From Candidatus Scatomorpha merdipullorum (GTDB lineage: Bacteria > Bacillota > Clostridia > Oscillospirales > Oscillospiraceae), in the NCBI GenBank assembly GCA_018716795.1, contig DVJK01000238.1, positions 1-10,052 on the forward strand: 10,052 bases of DNA. The letters run 5' to 3'. The translations under genes and the position numbers were made by a program. The first letter of the stretch is position 1; each line of letters opens with the position of its first letter. The notes beneath the pieces were generated by a model. It did no database searches and had not been told where the DNA came from. It was given only the letters and a program-made list of their open reading frames with translations. Shown in pieces: positions 6,540 to 10,052 of this stretch.

Positions 6540-7894
6540 TGCACATTTTTGGCGGAAACGGGCGCGGCGGACGGCACAGCGCCTCCGGAGGCCCGGACGA
6601 CGATTACTATTACAGCGACGGCTTCGACTCCGACGACGCCTCCTATGACGACGGCGAGCACTATGACGACGACTATGACTACGACCGCCGCTACGCCGAG
6701 CGGATGGAGCGCGTGGAGCGCCGGGAGCGGTACGCCGCCCGCGGGCAGGAGGGGCCGCGTCAGCGCTTCGAGTCGGACGATATAATTTCGCGCGAGGAGC
6801 GCAGGGCCATGCGTCCGCGCTGGCCGAGAAGGCTGCTGGCGGCCTTCCTGACGCTGGCGGTGCTGGCCGTCGGGGCCTACGCGGGCTATCGCGTCTGGGC
6901 CAAGGCGCCGGAGACGGAGCAGGGCGGCCTCAACGACTACACGACCGAGCAGCCGGAGGAGAGCGGCGTCGCCGCCGAGGCGCCGGACAGCGCCGCGAGC
7001 CACCGCGACGGGGTGTACACCTTCCTAATATCGGGCATTGACGTCGTCGGCTATCACAACGACACCAACCTCGTGGGTATGTTCGACACCGTGAACGGCA
7101 AGCTCAATATAGTAAGCCTGCCGCGAGACATGCTCGTGAACGTGAACCTCAACATCAAGAAGATAAACCAGCCCTACGCCGCGGCCAAAAACAACAATCA
7201 GGACGCCACGGCGGCGCTGCTCGACACGGTCTCGGACATCCTGGGCTACGAGGTCGACATGTACGCCTTCGTCAACATAGAGGCGGCGGCTGAGATTGTC
7301 GACGCCATAGGCGGCGTGTACTTCGACATTCCCTACGACATGGACTGGGACGCGCCGGACCAGGATCCGCCGCTGCACATCCACATCAAGGCCGGGCCGC
7401 AGACGCTCGACGGCGAGAACTTCGTCAACGCCATGCGCTTTAGGATGTCGAACGACGGCTCGCACACCTACGCCGGCGGCGACATACAGCGCATTGAGTT
7501 CCAGCACGAGCTGCTCATGGCCTTCGCCGAGCAGGCCCTGCAGTTCGGGAACATCGCCAACCTCGGCGAGATATACTCCGCAGTCATGGAAAACACGGAG
7601 ACCAACGTCTCGCTCGGCAACATCATGTTCCTGCTCGAGCAGTTCCTGAAGCTCGACGGGGAGGACATCAGCTTCCACACCATCCCCAACCGGATGGACG
7701 GCATGATAAACGGCCTCAACTACGTCATGCCGCTCATTGACGACTGGGTCGTCATGCTCAACGAGTATCTGAACCCCTTCGACGTGGAGATTACGAAGGA
7801 AAACCTCAACATGATTTCCTATATCGACGGCGTATGGACCATGACGCAGGGCTATATCGCCGGCGGGGAAGAGTCATTCGCGTATTTCGGATAG
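6539..7894 (+). CDS. LytR-CpsA-Psr (LCP) family cell-wall polymer ligase
   Basis: LCP proteins sit in the cytoplasmic membrane and transfer undecaprenyl-linked glycopolymers (teichoic acids, capsule) to peptidoglycan outside the cell. The 451-aa product has a cytoplasmic tail (1-98), one transmembrane helix (about 99-120), a linker, and the LCP domain from about 160. Residues 20-49 of the tail hold 14 Asp and 7 Tyr, followed by an Arg/Glu-rich segment. Expected active-site positions are present: D175 (HNDT), R196 and D197 (LPRD), R300 and R302 (RFR), D315, R318 and Q322. The exception is the Arg of the usual RxDT motif, which is His173. The name 'LytR transcriptional regulator' often given to such genes is historical. 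The ATG (TAATG overlap with the preceding stop) follows AAAGGA (6525-6530) at 8 nt. An LCP gene between yqeK and rsfS is a recurrent clostridial arrangement as I recall it. Which polymer it attaches cannot be read from this window. Confidence 0.9.
   Translation: MHIFGGNGRGGRHSASGGPDDDYYYSDGFDSDDASYDDGEHYDDDYDYDRRYAERMERVERRERYAARGQEGPRQRFESDDIISREERRAMRPRWPRRLLAAFLTLAVLAVGAYAGYRVWAKAPETEQGGLNDYTTEQPEESGVAAEAPDSAASHRDGVYTFLISGIDVVGYHNDTNLVGMFDTVNGKLNIVSLPRDMLVNVNLNIKKINQPYAAAKNNNQDATAALLDTVSDILGYEVDMYAFVNIEAAAEIVDAIGGVYFDIPYDMDWDAPDQDPPLHIHIKAGPQTLDGENFVNAMRFRMSNDGSHTYAGGDIQRIEFQHELLMAFAEQALQFGNIANLGEIYSAVMENTETNVSLGNIMFLLEQFLKLDGEDISFHTIPNRMDGMINGLNYVMPLIDDWVVMLNEYLNPFDVEITKENLNMISYIDGVWTMTQGYIAGGEESFAYFG
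6596..6685 (+). repeat. Low-complexity Asp/Tyr codon tract
   Basis: Residues 20-49 of the LCP protein are built from GAC, GAT, TAT and TAC codons. The 9-mer TATGACGAC occurs at 6644 and 6662, with a partial copy at 6674. It looks like an in-frame expansion of a short acidic motif within the cytoplasmic tail; a coding tract like this can vary in length between strains. Confidence 0.6.
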
Positions 7895-7915
7895 AGAAAG
7901 GGAGTATAGCCAGAA

Positions 7916-8266
7916 ATGCTGACACCGAGAGAGATCGCCGCGGCGGCCGCCGGGGCCCTGGACTCCAAGCAGGCGAAAGATATCGAGGTGCTGCGCACCA
8001 CGGACGTCACCGTGCTCGCGGACTACTTCGTCATCTGCACCGCCACGAGCTCGACGCACGTCAAGACGCTCACCGACGAGGTCGACCGCGCGCTCAGCGA
8101 GCTGGGCGAGCCGCCGCTCAGACGCGAGGGCTATCGCGGAGGCGGCTGGATACTGCTGGACTTCGGCTGCGTCATAGTGCACATCTTCCAGCAGGATATG
8201 CGCGAGTTCTACAATCTCGAGCACCTTTGGAGCGACGCGGAGGAGGTGCCCCTCTCATCCCTGTGA
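7916..8266 (+). CDS. rsfS: Ribosome silencing factor RsfS
   Basis: RsfS (DUF143; YqeL in B. subtilis, YbeB in E. coli) binds ribosomal protein uL14 on the 50S subunit and blocks joining of the 30S subunit, lowering translation when nutrients are short. The 116-aa product is of usual length and shows the family pattern throughout: AKDIEVLRTTDVTVLADYFV near residues 20-40, CTATSSTHV with the following helix, then EGYRGGGWILLDFG and VHIF...REFYNLEHLW near the C-terminus. AAAGGGAG (7897-7904) lies 11 nt before the ATG, and the gene starts 21 nt after the LCP gene, consistent with one transcript. In Bacillus it also follows nadD and yqeK. It is intact and ordinary. Confidence 0.95.
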   Translation: MLTPREIAAAAAGALDSKQAKDIEVLRTTDVTVLADYFVICTATSSTHVKTLTDEVDRALSELGEPPLRREGYRGGGWILLDFGCVIVHIFQQDMREFYNLEHLWSDAEEVPLSSL

Positions 8267-8307
8267 GGCCCTATGGTCCGGGGTGAAGATCCCGGGTCAA
8301 AGGGGCC
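8267..8307 (+). promoter_or_regulatory. Long imperfect hairpin between rsfS and leuS
   Basis: Immediately after the rsfS stop codon the RNA can fold over 41 nt: 8267-8283 pairs with 8290-8307 around the loop TGAAGA, with one bulged G (8305), one A-A mismatch and three G-U pairs; the core is CCGGGG/TCCCGG. No T-run follows, so it is not a standard terminator. A competing pairing, GTCCG (8276-8280) with CGGAC (8310-8314), would exclude the core of the hairpin. No T-box consensus is visible, although clostridial tRNA-synthetase genes often carry one. It may be an RNA-processing, stabilising or attenuation element for leuS. The remaining spacer (8308-8347) holds only the leuS ribosome-binding site AAAGGGAG (8330-8337). 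Confidence 0.55.
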
Positions 8308-8347
8308 GTCGGACAAGTAAACTTATCTGAAAGGGAGAAGCAAGCAA

Positions 8348-10052
8348 ATGGGCTACGATTTCGCACGCATAGAAAAGAAATGGCAGAATTACTGGCTGGA
8401 GAACAAGACCTACGCCGCCGTCACCGGCGATAAGACCAGGAAGAAGTTCTTCCCGCTCGTCGAGTTCCCGTACCCGAGCGGCGACGGCCTGCACGTCGGC
8501 CACCCGAGGCCGTATACGGCGATGGACATCGTCGCGCGCAAGCGCCGCATGGAGGGCGAGAACGTCATATTCCCGATAGGCTTCGACGCCTTCGGCCTGC
8601 CCACCGAGAACTACGCCATTAAGAACCACATGCATCCCAAGGACGTCACGAAGCGCAATATAGAGCGCTTCTCCAAGCAGCTTCAGATGCTGGGCTACAG
8701 CTTCGACTGGGACCGCGTGGTCGACACGACGGATCCCGACTACTACAAGTGGACGCAGTGGATTTTCCTCCAGATGTACAAGCAGGGCCTGGCCTACAAG
8801 GCCAGCATGCCCGTCAACTGGTGCACGAGTTGCAAGTGCGTCCTCGCCAACGAGGAGGTCGTCGAGGGCGTGTGCGAGCGCTGCGGCGCGCCCGTCGTCC
8901 GCAAGGAGAAGAGCCAGTGGATGCTCCGCATAACCGCCTACGCCCAGAGGCTTATCGACGACCTGGACGACGTCGACTATATCGAGCGCGTCAAGATTCA
9001 GCAGCGCAACTGGATAGGCCGCTCCACCGGCGCGGAGGTCGACTTCAAGGCCACCACCGGCGACGTCATAAAGGTCTTCACCACCCGCTGCGACACGCTC
9101 TTCGGCGCGACCTACATGGTCCTCTCGCCGGAGCATGAGCTCGTTCGCAGCTGGCTCGAGAGCGGCGCGATAACGAACCCCGACGAGGTCAGGAAGTACC
9201 AGGCCGAGGCCGCGGCGAAGTCTGACCTCGAGCGCACCGAGCTCAATAAGGACAAGACCGGCGTGCGCACCGTGGGCGTCGACGCCGTGAACCCGGTCAA
9301 CGGCGAGACCATCCCCATATTCATCTCCGACTACGTCCTCGCGAGCTACGGCACCGGCGCCATCATGGCCGTTCCGGGCCACGACCAGCGCGACTGGGAG
9401 TTCGCGAAGGAGTTCGGCCTGCCGATAATCGAGGTTGTCAAGGGCGGCGACGTCGCCAAGGAGGCCTGGGTCAGCAAGGACGAGGACGCCATCATGGTGA
9501 ACTCCGGCTTCCTGGACGGCATGAGCGTCAAGGCCGCCATCCCCGCCATGACCAAATGGCTTGAGGAAAAGGGCCTCGGCCGCGCCAAGGTTAACTACAA
9601 GCTGCGCGACTGGGTCTTCTCCCGCCAGCGCTACTGGGGCGAGCCTATCCCCATAATCCACTGCCCGAAGTGCGGCTGGGTGCCCATGGACGAGAAGGAC
9701 CTGCCGCTCCTGCTGCCCGACGTCGAGAGCTATGAGCCGACCGACAACGGCGAGAGCCCGCTTGCGCACATGCGCGACTGGGTCGAGTGCACTTGCCCGA
9801 AGTGCGGCGGCCCTGCCGAGCACGAGACGGACACCATGCCCAACTGGGCCGGCTCCTGCTGGTACTTCCTGCGCTACATGGATCCGCACAACGACAAGGC
9901 CCTCGCGAGTCAGGAGGCCCTCGACTACTGGAGCCCCGTCGACTGGTACAACGGCGGCATGGAGCACACGACGCTCCACCTGCTGTACAGCCGCTTCTGG
10001 CACAAGTTTCTCTACGACATCGGCGTCGTGCCGACCAAGGAGCCCTACGCCA
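8348..10052 (+). CDS. leuS: Leucyl-tRNA synthetase, 5' part (cut by window edge)
   Basis: This class I aminoacyl-tRNA synthetase charges tRNA-Leu. About 568 codons are present and the frame is open at the right edge, so the KMSKS loop and anticodon-binding domain lie outside. Visible parts are the N-terminal FPLVEFPYPSGDGLHVGH with the HIGH-type motif HVGH (49-52), followed by PRPYTAMD, and a zinc ribbon with C159, C162, C176 and C179. The editing domain (CP1) follows, with TTRCDTLFGATY (245-256) and AVPGHDQRDWEF including D346, the position of the conserved editing Asp. RDWVFSRQRYWGEPIP comes next, then a second Cys cluster (C439/C442 with C483/C486) and NWAGSCWYFLRY. Relative to E. coli-type enzymes, TTRPDT is TTRCDT and the AHD of the editing site is GHD. 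The start is the ATG 10 nt after AAAGGGAG and gives the usual short N-terminus MGYDFARIEKKWQ. It lies 81 nt after rsfS and probably shares its transcript. Confidence 0.97.
   Translation, partial: MGYDFARIEKKWQNYWLENKTYAAVTGDKTRKKFFPLVEFPYPSGDGLHVGHPRPYTAMDIVARKRRMEGENVIFPIGFDAFGLPTENYAIKNHMHPKDVTKRNIERFSKQLQMLGYSFDWDRVVDTTDPDYYKWTQWIFLQMYKQGLAYKASMPVNWCTSCKCVLANEEVVEGVCERCGAPVVRKEKSQWMLRITAYAQRLIDDLDDVDYIERVKIQQRNWIGRSTGAEVDFKATTGDVIKVFTTRCDTLFGATYMVLSPEHELVRSWLESGAITNPDEVRKYQAEAAAKSDLERTELNKDKTGVRTVGVDAVNPVNGETIPIFISDYVLASYGTGAIMAVPGHDQRDWEFAKEFGLPIIEVVKGGDVAKEAWVSKDEDAIMVNSGFLDGMSVKAAIPAMTKWLEEKGLGRAKVNYKLRDWVFSRQRYWGEPIPIIHCPKCGWVPMDEKDLPLLLPDVESYEPTDNGESPLAHMRDWVECTCPKCGGPAEHETDTMPNWAGSCWYFLRYMDPHNDKALASQEALDYWSPVDWYNGGMEHTTLHLLYSRFWHKFLYDIGVVPTKEPYA

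Noticed and set aside
8273..8320. 15-codon frame (ATG to TAA) in the rsfS-leuS spacer as a leucine attenuator peptide
   Set aside because: It has no Leu codons, its possible GAGG site is only 4 nt from the ATG, and it overlaps the hairpin. It is probably chance.
8267..8347. T-box riboswitch before leuS
   Set aside because: The 81-nt spacer is too short for a usual T-box leader. Neither the T-box sequence nor a terminator with a U-run is present.
8297..10003. 568-codon open frame on the - strand opposite leuS
   Set aside because: It is the mirror of a clearly real leuS frame in GC-rich DNA, where antisense stops are rare. Its translation is low-complexity Val/Ala/Leu/Gly/Asp with no recognisable domain.

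Overview
The window is a GC-rich (third positions mostly G or C), densely packed, single-strand stretch of bacterial chromosome. Every supported gene reads on the + strand. Gene content and order (smc, ftsY, rdgB, yhbY, nadD/yqeK, an LCP gene, rsfS, leuS) fit a Firmicute of class Clostridia. The high GC, and leuS following rsfS directly, suggest an Oscillospiraceae-like gut lineage, but this taxonomic call is inference from gene order and composition.

Layout. Positions 1-103 hold the end of an unseen upstream region and a probable extended -10 promoter. Positions 104-418 hold two very small predicted membrane proteins (69 and 30 aa) with near-identical ribosome-binding regions. They are closed by a strong intrinsic terminator (436-462). 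A near-consensus sigma-A promoter (486-514) then starts a long operon. smc, beginning at a TTG codon, is followed by ftsY, rdgB, yhbY, a nadD-yqeK fusion and an LCP-family gene. Each gene overlaps the next by 14, 4, 14, 4 and 1 nt. rsfS follows after 21 nt. An 81-nt spacer with a long imperfect hairpin at its start then leads to leuS, which runs off the right edge.

How the genes fit together. The operon is a growth housekeeping cluster: chromosome condensation (Smc), membrane-protein targeting (FtsY), nucleotide-pool sanitation (RdgB), ribosome assembly and silencing (YhbY, RsfS), NAD synthesis plus dinucleoside-polyphosphate turnover (NadD-YqeK), cell-wall polymer attachment (LCP) and leucyl-tRNA charging (LeuS). 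The tight overlaps imply translational coupling from smc to the LCP gene.

I see no mobile element, CRISPR array, tRNA, rRNA or defence system. No clearly new multi-gene system is visible. The points most worth following are the unrecognised small membrane protein pair before smc, an Smc whose two coiled-coil arms are each about 90 residues shorter than in B. subtilis, the NadD-YqeK fusion, and the hairpin between rsfS and leuS.
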